DNA of 49,928 bases from Sphaerochaetaceae bacterium (GCA_028691695.1 JAQUYU010000003.1:1-49928), one strand, 5' to 3'. Positions 1-7,038 are shown, counted from the first letter of the stretch. Translations and numbers: made by a program. Notes: generated by a model from the letters alone, not told the origin.

Positions 1-131
1 TCCAGTATGCTTTTCGCATGTTGAATGGCAGTCGTTGTCTTGCCGCACCATTTTGGTCCGACTATGCATGCGGCTCCGAAGGTCTCTAATTTGAAACACA
101 ATAAATCATCTGCAATTCGTTTATAATACAT
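1..131 (-). CDS. AAA ATPase, DUF4143 type, N-terminal fragment
   Basis: Reading from the ATG at 131 towards base 1 gives 43 residues that run off the window edge. They contain a P-loop, GPKWCGKTT, at about residues 27-35, preceded by a hydrophobic strand (AACIV). This form of Walker A, with Trp-Cys before GKT, is typical of the DUF4143-associated AAA ATPases common in bacteria and archaea, whose function is poorly known. Only the nucleotide-binding start is visible; the DUF4143 C-terminal domain would lie outside the window. No strong ribosome binding site precedes the ATG. The gene diverges from rsmI, with the 23-bp tandem repeat between them. Family assignment rests on this short motif. Confidence 0.6.
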   Translation of the reverse strand, partial: MYYKRIADDLLCFKLETFGAACIVGPKWCGKTTTAIQHAKSIL

Positions 132-180
132 AAAAGGTATCCATAGATATTATTACTTTATTGTTAAAGAGTTGTCAATA

Positions 181-245
181 TCTGTTACGGACTTTTGGGG
201 CATTCTGTTACGGACTTTTGGGGCATTCTGTTACGGACTTTTGGG
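181..245. repeat. 23-bp tandem repeat, 2.8 copies
   Basis: The unit tctgttacggacttttgggg plus cat occurs at 181-203 and 204-226 exactly, and a third copy at 227-245 lacks the last four bases. It lies between the DUF4143-type gene and rsmI. Closely spaced repeated blocks of this kind occur at the ends of some insertion sequences such as the IS21 family, where they bind transposase, but no transposase is present here, so a remnant end is only a guess. Confidence 0.85.
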
Positions 246-279
246 ATGATGGCTTCTTCGATAATGAATGCTTGAGGGC

Positions 280-308
280 TTGGAGATGAGAAGGGAAACG
301 GATACAAT
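280..308 (+). promoter_or_regulatory. candidate sigma-70 promoter of rsmI
   Basis: TTGGAG (280-285), a 17-bp spacer and TACAAT (303-308). The -10 box ends 6 nt before the rsmI ATG, so transcription would start at or next to the start codon. The -35 box matches the consensus at only three positions. Confidence 0.45.
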
Positions 309-314
309 CTGAGC

Positions 315-1013
315 ATGAGCACTTTCTATGTTGTTGCAACGCCGATTGGCAATCTTGAAGATATCACATACAGAGCCGTCAGGATTCTGGGCGAAGTGGA
401 TACCATCGCCTGCGAAGACACCAGACATACCCAGATTGTACTGAGCAAGTACAATATCACAGGCAAGCGTTTGATTGCATGCCATGCCCGCAATGAGGCC
501 AATTCCGCCGCTGGAATCGTAAAGCTGCTGGAAGAAGGTCATGACATTGCCTATGCAAGCGATGCTGGCACTCCAGGGATTAGCGATCCCGGCAGCAGGG
601 TCGTCAAGGCTGTCCGCGAGGCGGGCTTTCCTGTGGTTCCGCTTCCCGGACCGAGTGCAGTGGCTGCCCTGGTTAGTGCAGCCGGCTGCTGTAGCAAGAG
701 CTTCACTTTCGAAGGCTTTCTCAGCCCAAAGGGCGGAAGGCGCAAGAGCAGGCTCACCGAGCTACTGGGACGTGAAGAGGCATTTGTGATCTATGAATCT
801 CCATATAGAGTGGAGAAAACGCTTGCCCTTCTGGCCGAGATGGCTCCTGACAGGATCATAACCGCCGGACGCGAGATGACCAAGGCATTCGAGGAATTCG
901 AGACTGGAACGGCTTCTGAGCTGCTTGGTGGAAGAATCCGCAGCTTCAAGGGCGAGTTTGCAATGCTTGTGCATCCCCAGTTCGAATCCGCCGAGCAAGA
1001 GGATGAGGAATGA
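315..1013 (+). CDS. rsmI: 16S rRNA 2'-O-ribose C1402 methyltransferase RsmI
   Basis: RsmI methylates the 2'-O of C1402 in the decoding centre of 16S rRNA, using SAM. The 232-residue product is a tetrapyrrole-methylase-fold protein: it starts MSTFYVVATPIGNLEDI, has the CEDTRHT segment near residue 33, a glycine-rich SAM-binding ASDAGTPGISDPG near 80, and LPGPSAVAALVSAAG near 110. It is shorter than many homologues (about 280 residues), mainly at the C-terminus, but all core motifs are there. The start is fixed by the conserved N-terminus; there is no well-placed ribosome binding site and the mRNA may be leaderless. It overlaps the next RNA methyltransferase gene by 4 bp (ATGA), so the two form an RNA-modification operon. 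Confidence 0.95.
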   Translation: MSTFYVVATPIGNLEDITYRAVRILGEVDTIACEDTRHTQIVLSKYNITGKRLIACHARNEANSAAGIVKLLEEGHDIAYASDAGTPGISDPGSRVVKAVREAGFPVVPLPGPSAVAALVSAAGCCSKSFTFEGFLSPKGGRRKSRLTELLGREEAFVIYESPYRVEKTLALLAEMAPDRIITAGREMTKAFEEFETGTASELLGGRIRSFKGEFAMLVHPQFESAEQEDEE

Positions 1014-1777
1014 TCACGGTCCGCAAGCTCCGGACACTTAGCCCTCTGGGAAGAATGCGAAAGTGCGCTGCAATCTTCCACTATGGAGCACTTGGAAAAG
1101 AGGAGAAGCCTTACCTTTGCGATGTTTCTTCGGTAGCATTGGAGACTGCGTCTGAGCTGAATCTTGATTCCAGAAGGTTGCAGATGCTTTGCTTGAAGCC
1201 TTATGACAGCACAGTATGTGCAGATATCTGCTATGAGATCCTGCATCTGATAGGGGCCGAGCCTGCCGATTGGGACTTCGTTACCGATGAGGGCGATGGA
1301 ACAGAACTTGACTCTGGCGCCAGACAGGTGCTTCCGATTACTCTTGTGCTTGATAGGGTGCGCTCGCCTTTCAATGTAGGTTCTATCTTTCGCACAGCGG
1401 ACAGCTTCGGTGTTCAGGAGATCATACTGATTGACGGGACTGCCTCGCCGGAGCACAGCAGGGCTATCAGGACCTCTAGAGGCACTGAAGAAACTGTTCC
1501 ATGGCTTTTCATGTCCGAAGCGGATGCTGTGGCGAAGATCACGGGTTTGGCCAGACCAGTGATTGCCCTTGAGCTCGGAGGAACACCGATTGGCAAGCTT
1601 GATTTCCCCTCTTCAGGTGTCGGGATTGTCGGCAGCGAAGAGTTCGGAGTATCACCTGCCTTGCTGAAGGCTGCATCGATTAGGGCAAGCATTCCGCTTG
1701 GCGGCTGCAAGGGTTCGCTGAACGTTTCAGTAGCAACAGGAATATTCCTTTATAGCTGGTTTTCCAAGATAGTCTGA
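1010..1777 (+). CDS. SpoU/TrmH-family RNA 2'-O-methyltransferase
   Basis: The 255-residue protein has a divergent N-terminal region and a C-terminal SPOUT (trefoil-knot) domain with the three SpoU motifs: RVRSPFNVGSIFRTADSFG near residue 125, GIVGSEEFG near 205, and IPLGGCKGSLNVSVATGI near 228. Such enzymes transfer a methyl group from SAM to a ribose 2'-OH in rRNA or tRNA; the substrate cannot be read from sequence. It is translationally coupled to rsmI through an ATGA overlap. Its stop codon touches the palindrome of the psp upstream element, so the psp control region begins directly at its 3' end. Confidence 0.9.
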   Translation: MITVRKLRTLSPLGRMRKCAAIFHYGALGKEEKPYLCDVSSVALETASELNLDSRRLQMLCLKPYDSTVCADICYEILHLIGAEPADWDFVTDEGDGTELDSGARQVLPITLVLDRVRSPFNVGSIFRTADSFGVQEIILIDGTASPEHSRAIRTSRGTEETVPWLFMSEADAVAKITGLARPVIALELGGTPIGKLDFPSSGVGIVGSEEFGVSPALLKAASIRASIPLGGCKGSLNVSVATGIFLYSWFSKIV

Positions 1778-1810
1778 GTTGGTAAAATTTACCAACTGGT
1801 GGCAAATTCA
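1777..1810 (+). promoter_or_regulatory. upstream activating element of pspA operon 1 (palindrome plus flank)
   Basis: A perfect 10-bp inverted repeat around one base, agttggtaaa-a-tttaccaact, lies at 1777-1797, followed by a conserved flank to 1810. The 30 bp at 1781-1810 match 4010-4039 at 23 of 30 positions. It sits about 90 bp before the -24 box, a normal distance for an enhancer-binding protein. No T-run follows, so it is not read as a terminator. Confidence 0.7.
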
Positions 1811-1877
1811 GTCATATCTGTCTCTTCTGTGACACGTGCTATTAATAGGTAATAGCAGGACGGTAGCTTTTTTAAAG

Positions 1878-1894
1878 TTGGCACGGGTCTTGCA
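1878..1894 (+). promoter_or_regulatory. sigma-54 promoter of pspA operon 1
   Basis: TTGGCAC-GGGTC-TTGCA: the -24 GG (1880-1881) and -12 GC (1892-1893) are exactly 10 bp apart, matching the sigma-54 consensus TGGCAC-N5-TTGC. It lies 45 bp before the pspA start. Sigma-54 promoters need an AAA+ activator, and one (the PspF-like gene) is encoded downstream. Confidence 0.9.
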
Positions 1895-1938
1895 ACTATG
1901 GTCTGTGTGAAGAAAACAACTTTTCAAGGAGCAAAGAT

Positions 1939-2634
1939 ATGAAATTTTTCAGCAGAATCAGAGACATCGTCAGTTCAAACGTGAACAGCGCGCTGGACAA
2001 GCTTGAGGATCCGCAGAAGATGATCAAGCTGATGATAGACGAAATGGGCGATACCTTGGTAGAGGCAAGAACCTCTCTGGCCGCCACGATGGCAAGCCGC
2101 AAGCGCTGCGAGAGCGAGAAAAAGGTTCTCGATGAGAGCATAATCCGCTGGGAGAACAGAGCAAGCATGGCTGTGGAGAAGGGGCTTGATGACCTAGCCC
2201 GCGAGGCGCTTTCCGAGAAGAAGAACCTTCTCGCAAAGGAAGATGCGATTGCCAAGGAGCTTGCTACATACGAGAGCATCATCTCAAGCAAGCAGGAGCA
2301 GATTTCCAAGCTTGAGACCAAGCTTCAGGAGATGAAGGACAAGTCCAATACGATCACTGCCCGTGCCCAGAATGCCGAGGAGAAGATCAAGACCGAGAAG
2401 AAGATCAACGAGACCGACGGCTCCGAGATCATCCGCAAGTTCCAGGAGTTCGAGAACAAGGTTGACAAGCTTGAGGCCGAGGCCGAGATGACCAGCTTCC
2501 ATGGCTCAGAGACTTCAGAATCGAAGTTCACGGCAATGGAGCAGGATTCACAGATTGAAGCTGAGCTTGCTGCGCTCAAGTCAAAGATGGGCAAGAACAG
2601 TGTTCCGGCAAAGCCGGCCAAGGAGAGCAAGTAA
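1939..2634 (+). CDS. pspA: phage shock protein A (PspA/IM30), copy 1
   Basis: PspA/IM30 (ESCRT-III superfamily) proteins are peripheral inner-membrane proteins that coat damaged membrane and, in the E. coli-type system, hold the activator PspF inactive until stress. The 231-residue product starts MKFFSRIRDIVSSNVNSALD, followed by the family's DPQKMIKLMIDEM segment and long Lys/Glu-rich coiled-coil helices to about residue 190; the Lys/Ala-rich tail is less conserved. A strong ribosome binding site, AAGGAG (1926-1931), sits 7 nt before the ATG. The gene is first in a two-gene sigma-54 operon with pspC. A second paralogue begins at 4135. Confidence 0.95.
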   Translation: MKFFSRIRDIVSSNVNSALDKLEDPQKMIKLMIDEMGDTLVEARTSLAATMASRKRCESEKKVLDESIIRWENRASMAVEKGLDDLAREALSEKKNLLAKEDAIAKELATYESIISSKQEQISKLETKLQEMKDKSNTITARAQNAEEKIKTEKKINETDGSEIIRKFQEFENKVDKLEAEAEMTSFHGSETSESKFTAMEQDSQIEAELAALKSKMGKNSVPAKPAKESK

Positions 2635-2850
2635 ATGTCGAGGGACTATTATGAAGGGCAGAGAGGATCCTGCAAGCTCAGGCGCGGCAGAGGACTTGTC
2701 TTCGGCCTGTGCGAAGGGCTTGGACGCTGGATCGGAATCGCTCCGTGGATATTCCGGGTGATCTTCATCATCATGATGTTCTCATGGGGATTCTTCCAGA
2801 CAGTCGGGGTTTATGTTCTGGCTTCCATTCTGATCCCTTCAGCTTACTGA
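2635..2850 (+). CDS. pspC: PspC-domain membrane protein, minimal form
   Basis: This 71-residue protein is little more than one PspC domain: a basic N-terminus, the LVFGLCEGLGRWIGI stretch at about 22-36, then hydrophobic segments (FRVIFIIMMF; VYVLASILIP) that should insert in the inner membrane. PspC senses envelope stress and recruits PspA. The ATG follows the pspA stop directly, so the genes are translationally coupled. Compared with the PspC at 5072, it lacks the charged coiled-coil tail, which suggests the two copies have split roles. A terminator follows. Confidence 0.9.
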   Translation: MSRDYYEGQRGSCKLRRGRGLVFGLCEGLGRWIGIAPWIFRVIFIIMMFSWGFFQTVGVYVLASILIPSAY

Positions 2851-2931
2851 TCAAAGCAGTTTCCATGCCAGGGGCATGAGAAAATAAGGATATCCGACAG
2901 ATTCGAGTCAAATTAGAATACCATCCACACC

Positions 2932-2970
2932 AACAAGAGGCTTTCATTGCAAATGATGGCCTCTTGTTTT
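2932..2970. terminator. terminator between pspC and pspF
   Basis: A perfect 10-bp stem, aacaagaggc (2932-2941) with gcctcttgtt (2959-2968), is followed by TTTT on the plus strand. It ends the pspA-pspC transcript and sits just past the stop of the convergent pspF-like gene, so it may serve both, though its minus-strand T-run is poor. Confidence 0.85.
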
Positions 2971-2973
2971 GTA

Positions 2974-4005
2974 TTATATGGCAGTTTTCTTCGAATGTTT
3001 CCTAATAAGCCCTCGTATCTGGTCATAGGAAAGTCCCATTAGCTTTGCCGCTTCCTTCTGGTTTCCTCCGGCTTCTTTCATTGCACGATTCAGCAACAGC
3101 ACTTCGGTCCTGTTCTTCACTGCATCGAGGTCTGAAAGCGGGACTGTGGCCAGCAATGATTCCAGAGTCGTGGCAGCTGGAATTGCCTTCGGGGCGGCCT
3201 GGACTTCCTTGGAAACCGGCGGAGTGGAATTGAATGGATTCAAGAACGGATCGAGCTGCAGCGTTCTGATCTCGGGTTCCTTGCTTCGGTACACGGCTCT
3301 TTCCACTGCATTCTTCAGTTCACGTACGTTGCCTGGCCAGCTGTAGGAGTTCATGATTTCAATCGCTTCCTGGCTGAAGTACGGGGTGAATTCAAGGTGG
3401 CATTCGATTGCCATTTTCGCTGCAAAGTAATTGGCCAGCAGCAGGATGTCATCGCCGCGGTCTCTGAGAGGAGGGACGAAGATCACTTCGAAGCTCAGCC
3501 TGTCCAGAAGATCCTGCTTGAACTTGCCTTCCTTGCATAGATTCGGCAGGTCCGAGTTGGTCGCTCCGATGATCCTGACGTTTGATTCGTGGGTCTTGGA
3601 TGAACCGACTCTTTCATAGGTTCCGTATTCGACCACGCGGAGGATCTTCTCTTGGACTTCCAGCGGGATCAGACCTATCTCATCGAGGAAGATCGTTCCG
3701 CCTTCGGCTTCCTCGAAGCGGCCTTTTCGAAGCTTCTGTGCTCCGGTGAAGGCTCCGGCCTCATAGCCGAACAGCTCGGATTCGATCAGCGACTGAGGAA
3801 GCGCTGCGCAGTTGACTGTCACCAGCGGGTTCTGCCAGCGTGAGGAGAGGTAATGGAGCCTTCCGGCTGCTATTTCCTTTCCTGATCCACGTTCGCCGAT
3901 GACAAGAACGCTCCTGTCCACTTTTGCAGCATCTGAGAGGCGATTGAGGAAGTCGAGGAATATCTCCGACTCTCCTATGTAGTTCTTTATGCTTCCTTCA
4001 TCCAT
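2974..4005 (-). CDS. pspF: PspF-like sigma-54-dependent transcription activator
   Basis: The protein is an enhancer-binding ATPase that remodels sigma-54 RNA polymerase. Its 343 residues start directly with the AAA+ domain, without a receiver or sensor domain, as in PspF: Walker A GERGSGKE (37-44), the sigma-54 loop GAFTGA (84-89), Walker B GGTIFLDE (102-109), and SWPGNVRELKNAVERA near 245. A Fis-type helix-turn-helix ends the protein (GGNQKEAAKLMGLSYDQIRG). The start at 4005 (MDEGSIKN) is chosen because the ATG at 4092 would place coding sequence over the sigma-54 promoter and enhancer. It is divergent from pspA copy 2 and convergent with pspC copy 1, so it probably controls both operons, with PspA as its likely inhibitor. 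Confidence 0.92.
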   Translation of the reverse strand: MDEGSIKNYIGESEIFLDFLNRLSDAAKVDRSVLVIGERGSGKEIAAGRLHYLSSRWQNPLVTVNCAALPQSLIESELFGYEAGAFTGAQKLRKGRFEEAEGGTIFLDEIGLIPLEVQEKILRVVEYGTYERVGSSKTHESNVRIIGATNSDLPNLCKEGKFKQDLLDRLSFEVIFVPPLRDRGDDILLLANYFAAKMAIECHLEFTPYFSQEAIEIMNSYSWPGNVRELKNAVERAVYRSKEPEIRTLQLDPFLNPFNSTPPVSKEVQAAPKAIPAATTLESLLATVPLSDLDAVKNRTEVLLLNRAMKEAGGNQKEAAKLMGLSYDQIRGLIRKHSKKTAI

Positions 4006-4009
4006 TATA

Positions 4010-4039
4010 GGTAAAATATACCACTTGTTGGGCAATTCT
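4010..4039 (+). promoter_or_regulatory. upstream activating element of pspA operon 2 and pspF
   Basis: The core GGTAaaataTACC (4010-4022) is an inverted repeat matching the palindrome upstream of operon 1, and similarity continues across 30 bp. It starts 5 bp upstream of the pspF start codon and about 72 bp before the -24 box of operon 2. It probably binds the PspF-like protein and could also let it repress its own gene. Confidence 0.65.
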
Positions 4040-4054
4040 GCTAGGCGAAGCATC

Positions 4055-4069
4055 GGGATTTGGCCAGAA
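4055..4069 (+). repeat. dispersed motif GGGATTTGGCCAGAA, copy E
   Basis: A variant (one extra T) of the AGGGATTGGCCAGAA motif found at several gene borders. Here it lies between the upstream element and the sigma-54 promoter of pspA operon 2. Confidence 0.5.
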
Positions 4070-4085
4070 TAAAGGAAAAAACGTG

Positions 4086-4102
4086 TTGGCATGGATTTTG
4101 CA
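4086..4102 (+). promoter_or_regulatory. sigma-54 promoter of pspA operon 2
   Basis: TTGGCAT-GGATT-TTGCA: -24 GG (4088-4089) and -12 GC (4100-4101) are 10 bp apart. It lies 33 bp before the second pspA and matches the promoter at 1878 in all key positions. Confidence 0.88.
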
Positions 4103-4134
4103 ACATTGAATGCGTGGAAAATTAGGAGTAGATT

Positions 4135-4797
4135 ATGGGAGTTTTCTCTAGATTCATGGATATCGTCAATGCCAATATCAATTCGATGCTGGACAAGGCG
4201 GAAGATCCTGAAAAGACAATAAAGCTGATGCTTCAGGAAATGGAAGACACGCTTATCGAGATGAAGAGTTCATGCGCCGCCAAGATGGCTCGCCGTGCGA
4301 AGACTCACAGGGCAATTGAAGAGCAGCAGGCGCTTTCGGACCGGTGGCAGAGCCGGGCTGAGCTTGCAGTGAACAAGGGATTCGATGACCTTGCCCGTGA
4401 AGCGCTGATTGAGAAGAAGAATGCCGATGAAGAGCTTTCCAAGCTCAAGGCAGAACAGGCTCGCTGTGATGATTTGATTCAGCTTTCCAAGAATGATATA
4501 GTCAAGCTTGAGGATAAGCTCGGGGCTGTCAAACTCAAGTATCAGAGCATTCTCGAGAAGGCTCAGAGAGCACGCGAGGAGCAGAAGGCCAATGAGGCTT
4601 TCCGTGAGGCTTCCGAATCGGAGACTCTCAAGCGCTTCAGGGACATGGAAGATAGGATTGATCGTATGAATGCTGACAATGACATGAACAGGACTGCACC
4701 GGCGTCGAAGTCGACTGAGGAGAAGTTCAAGGACCTGGAAGATTCTGCTGATATAGAGAAAGAACTTGATGAGCTTAGGCGCAAGTCGGGAAAATAA
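4135..4797 (+). CDS. pspA: phage shock protein A (PspA/IM30), copy 2
   Basis: A second PspA paralogue of 220 residues starts MGVFSRFMDIVNANINSMLD and has the DPEKTIKLMLQEMEDT segment, then continuous charged coiled-coil helices. It clearly aligns with copy 1 along its length but differs at many positions, so the duplication is old. The ribosome binding site AGGAG (4124-4128) lies 6 nt before the ATG. It leads a four-gene sigma-54 operon with a PspB-like protein, a long PspC and a DUF4097 protein. This fuller operon, adjacent to pspF, looks like the primary stress operon. Confidence 0.95.
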   Translation: MGVFSRFMDIVNANINSMLDKAEDPEKTIKLMLQEMEDTLIEMKSSCAAKMARRAKTHRAIEEQQALSDRWQSRAELAVNKGFDDLAREALIEKKNADEELSKLKAEQARCDDLIQLSKNDIVKLEDKLGAVKLKYQSILEKAQRAREEQKANEAFREASESETLKRFRDMEDRIDRMNADNDMNRTAPASKSTEEKFKDLEDSADIEKELDELRRKSGK

Positions 4798-4812
4798 AGC
4801 GGGGAGTTTTTG

Positions 4813-5082
4813 ATGGAACAGTTTATTGGACTTGTGGCAGTTGTTCTGACTTTTGTTGTTATTCTTGTGATCATTCACAATATTCATCAGCTTCTGATGA
4901 AGAAAAAGGACGACAGTACGGTCAGAAATAAGGCAAAGGCATTTGCCGAAAAGAAAAAAGCAGAGAAAGACGATCCTTCGGACATGAGCCGCGAAGATCT
5001 CCTGAGGGAGATGGCCCGCCTCAACGAGCGGATCGAGAATATGGATATCATACTTAAGGAACGGAACAAAAATGGCAACTAG
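4813..5082 (+). CDS. PspB-like small membrane protein
   Basis: The 89-residue protein has one N-terminal transmembrane helix (LVAVVLTFVVILVIIHNIH) followed by a Lys-rich stretch and a C-terminal coiled coil, EDLLREMARLNERIENMDII. This is the PspB plan: membrane anchor plus a cytoplasmic leucine-zipper-like helix that works with PspC to capture PspA. Its place between pspA and pspC supports the assignment, which otherwise rests on architecture and the tail. ATG 4813 is preferred over the TTG at 4810 because GGGGAG (4801-4806) is 6 nt upstream. It overlaps the next gene by 11 bp. Confidence 0.65.
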   Translation: MEQFIGLVAVVLTFVVILVIIHNIHQLLMKKKDDSTVRNKAKAFAEKKKAEKDDPSDMSREDLLREMARLNERIENMDIILKERNKNGN

Positions 5083-5551
5083 GAAATTGTATAGGTCTAA
5101 CTATGGTGAGATCTTCGGTGTATGCAAGGGCTTTGCCCAATGGAGGGACCTCCCGGTCGGAGGGGTGAGGCTCGTGGTCATTCTGATTGCGGTTTTCACT
5201 GCTGTCTTTCCATGCCTCATTGCATATGTGATTCTTGGAATCTTCATGCCGGCCAATCCCGACGAGAGGCCTTCGAAGGCCGATGAGAACGGCGACGGCA
5301 ATAATTACAGGCGAGGTTCAGGCAGCCGTAGCGGTCACTTCTATTCGGATTATGAGTCTTCGAGGAAGTCCTCCGATTATGCATCTCCTGATGAGTACGA
5401 AGATGTTTCAGATTCGAAGGATGCAGATGAAAGCGATGAAGCTCTGCGCAAGAGATATGAGGAGCTGAAGAAGAAGGTCGAGAAGATGGAAGAGTCTGTC
5501 CTGGACAAGGAGAACGACTGGGACCAGCGTTTCAAGGACGAAGAGAAGTAG
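5072..5551 (+). CDS. pspC: PspC-domain protein with long coiled-coil tail
   Basis: Residues 1-62 form a PspC domain (LYRSNYGEIFGVCKGFAQW, then two hydrophobic segments ending ILGIFMPANP). A Ser/Asp/Gly-rich linker follows (about 65-125), then a coiled coil, LRKRYEELKKKVEKMEESV, ending DKENDWDQRF. That final segment resembles the C-terminus of PspB proteins, so this protein may carry part of the PspB function itself. It is predicted to sit in the inner membrane with the tail in the cytoplasm, where it can bind PspA. The start overlaps the PspB-like gene by 11 bp. Confidence 0.9.
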   Translation: MATRKLYRSNYGEIFGVCKGFAQWRDLPVGGVRLVVILIAVFTAVFPCLIAYVILGIFMPANPDERPSKADENGDGNNYRRGSGSRSGHFYSDYESSRKSSDYASPDEYEDVSDSKDADESDEALRKRYEELKKKVEKMEESVLDKENDWDQRFKDEEK

Positions 5552-5554
5552 GCA

Positions 5555-6439
5555 ATGAGCAAGAAATTCAAGGATTCAATCTGGTTCAAGGTTGCCCTGC
5601 TTGTGGTCCTGGCGGTTGTCTGGATCTTGTGGCTTGCTCCTTCTGGGTGCAATGTCAAGGTAGGCGAGTCGGCCAAGGGGGAAGTCATGGAATTAGGGAC
5701 AGCAAAGAATGTGGAGATTTCCACAAAATTCAATTCAATAGATGTGAAGGTTTCCAGTCAGGTGACTGAAATCGTGGCCGCAGCGAACGGATCCGGCAGG
5801 TCGTTTGATCAGGTTTCCACCAGCCGTGACGGCGATACCATTCGAATAAGCATAGATACAGAGAACAATTGGTGGGAGTTCTGGAAGATGGGGCTCAAGT
5901 CAAGGACTCTTGAGGTGATGATTCCTTCTTCTATGGTTCTTGATAACCTTACTGTGAAATCGGTTTCCGGAAGAGTTGTGGTCGAATCGGTCGGAGCGGA
6001 TGACAGCATTGACGTTTCAAGCGTGTCAGGTTCTGTCGATGCAGATCCTCTTGCTGCGAAGAATGTCACGGTCGCTTCTACAAGCGGCGGCATCGATGTT
6101 GCTTCAATCAAGGCTGATAAAGCTTCGGTTGTCTCGATAAGCGGTTCTGTGGAGCTTGGATGGTTCGATGGCGGTTCGCTTACTATGTCATCGACTTCAG
6201 GTCATGTCGATCTGTATGATTCAGGTGATTTCGACAGCCTCGATCTCAGATCCGTAAGCGGTCACATAGATGCCGAGGTGGGCTGCAAGTCTGCTCCGTC
6301 GGTTGTCGCGTCCAGCACTTCCGGCTCGGTTGAGATAAACGGCGAGGATTATGGCTCAAAGGTTCACCTGGAGACTGCAGGTCCTGTCGTGAAGGCAGAG
6401 ACGTCCTCAGGCGGAATTGAGATCAAGTTCGCAAGATAA
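5555..6439 (+). CDS. DUF4097-family membrane-anchored beta-repeat protein
   Basis: The 294-residue protein has an N-terminal transmembrane or signal-anchor helix (VALLVVLAVVWILWLAP, about 10-26) and an extracytoplasmic part of short beta repeats marked by recurring SVSGxV and STSGxV motifs (SVSGRVVVESV, SVSGSVDADP, STSGGIDVAS, SISGSVELG, STSGHVDLYD, SVSGHIDAEV, STSGSVEING). This is the DUF4097 putative beta-solenoid, often encoded beside PspC or LiaI-type envelope-stress genes. As the last gene of the psp operon, only 3 nt after pspC, it may be an outward-facing component of the response. Molecular function is unknown. It ends at a strong terminator. Confidence 0.85.
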   Translation: MSKKFKDSIWFKVALLVVLAVVWILWLAPSGCNVKVGESAKGEVMELGTAKNVEISTKFNSIDVKVSSQVTEIVAAANGSGRSFDQVSTSRDGDTIRISIDTENNWWEFWKMGLKSRTLEVMIPSSMVLDNLTVKSVSGRVVVESVGADDSIDVSSVSGSVDADPLAAKNVTVASTSGGIDVASIKADKASVVSISGSVELGWFDGGSLTMSSTSGHVDLYDSGDFDSLDLRSVSGHIDAEVGCKSAPSVVASSTSGSVEINGEDYGSKVHLETAGPVVKAETSSGGIEIKFAR

Positions 6440-6465
6440 CTATCCCTTTTTCATATAGCAAAAAT

Positions 6466-6503
6466 AAAACCAGGCTGCACGTTCTGCAACCTGGTTTTGT
6501 TTT
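6466..6503. terminator. bidirectional terminator
   Basis: Stem aaaaccaggctgc (6466-6478) with gcaacctggtttt (6486-6498), one mismatch and a 7-nt loop, with T-runs on both strands. It ends the psp operon and the convergent ankyrin gene. Confidence 0.9.
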
Positions 6504-6525
6504 GTCATCATGCAGGACTGAATGC

Positions 6526-7038
6526 TTAGTTTGCACCCATCTGCTTGAGTGTGTTGATCAGGTATGTGCGCTTGTTGAGCTTTGCATACTCAAGAACGCT
6601 GTGACCCTGGTAATCCCTGTCGTTGATGTTGGCACCGGCCTTGATCAGAGCAGTGACGACTCTTGCTTCAGGATTGGTGTTGACTGCCATGATTATGGCT
6701 GTCTCTCCGAGGTAGTTGCGCTCATCAAGCTTTGCGCCTGCACCAAGCAGGGCTTCGACGATCTTCGGATTGGTGGTCTTGTTGCAGGCCAGAAGAAGAA
6801 CGTTGGAGCGGTACTTCGGTTCCTGATCATGGATGTCGGCTCCAGCTGCAATCAGTGCATTGAGCACTGCAACAGATGGATTGTACTGAGCTGCAAGCAT
6901 CAGAGGGGAAAGACCCCATTCGTTCTTGCAGTTGATTTCAGCACCCTGTGATAGAAGGTCTTTCACTTCCTTTGCCTTGGCAGCGGAAACAGCGGCTGTC
7001 AGCAGTTTCTTATTCAGAGAATCTGTGTTTTTCTTCAT
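6526..7038 (-). CDS. ankyrin-repeat protein
   Basis: The 170-residue product has about four ankyrin repeats, shown by repeating blocks of the kind GLSPLMLAAQYNPSVAVLNA, LIAAGADIHDQ, ALLGAGAKLDERNYLGETA and ALIKAGANINDRDYQGHSVL. No signal peptide is evident, so it is probably cytoplasmic and acts in protein-protein contacts; the partner is unknown. AAGGAG lies 7 nt before the ATG (minus strand). It ends at the shared terminator with the psp operon but is not part of it. Confidence 0.88.
   Translation of the reverse strand: MKKNTDSLNKKLLTAAVSAAKAKEVKDLLSQGAEINCKNEWGLSPLMLAAQYNPSVAVLNALIAAGADIHDQEPKYRSNVLLLACNKTTNPKIVEALLGAGAKLDERNYLGETAIIMAVNTNPEARVVTALIKAGANINDRDYQGHSVLEYAKLNKRTYLINTLKQMGAN

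Noticed and set aside
181-245. CRISPR array
   Set aside because: The 23-bp units are directly adjacent with no spacers, and no cas gene is present.
791-1456. 221-residue minus-strand open frame across rsmI and the SpoU methyltransferase
   Set aside because: Antisense to two conserved genes, with no motif of its own.
1777-1797. Terminator after the SpoU methyltransferase gene
   Set aside because: The palindrome has a 1-nt centre and no T-run, and the same sequence recurs before pspA copy 2, so a protein-binding site fits better.
4006-4092. Longer start for the PspF-like protein
   Set aside because: The extra 29 residues would be encoded by the upstream element and sigma-54 promoter of pspA copy 2 and do not fit the family.
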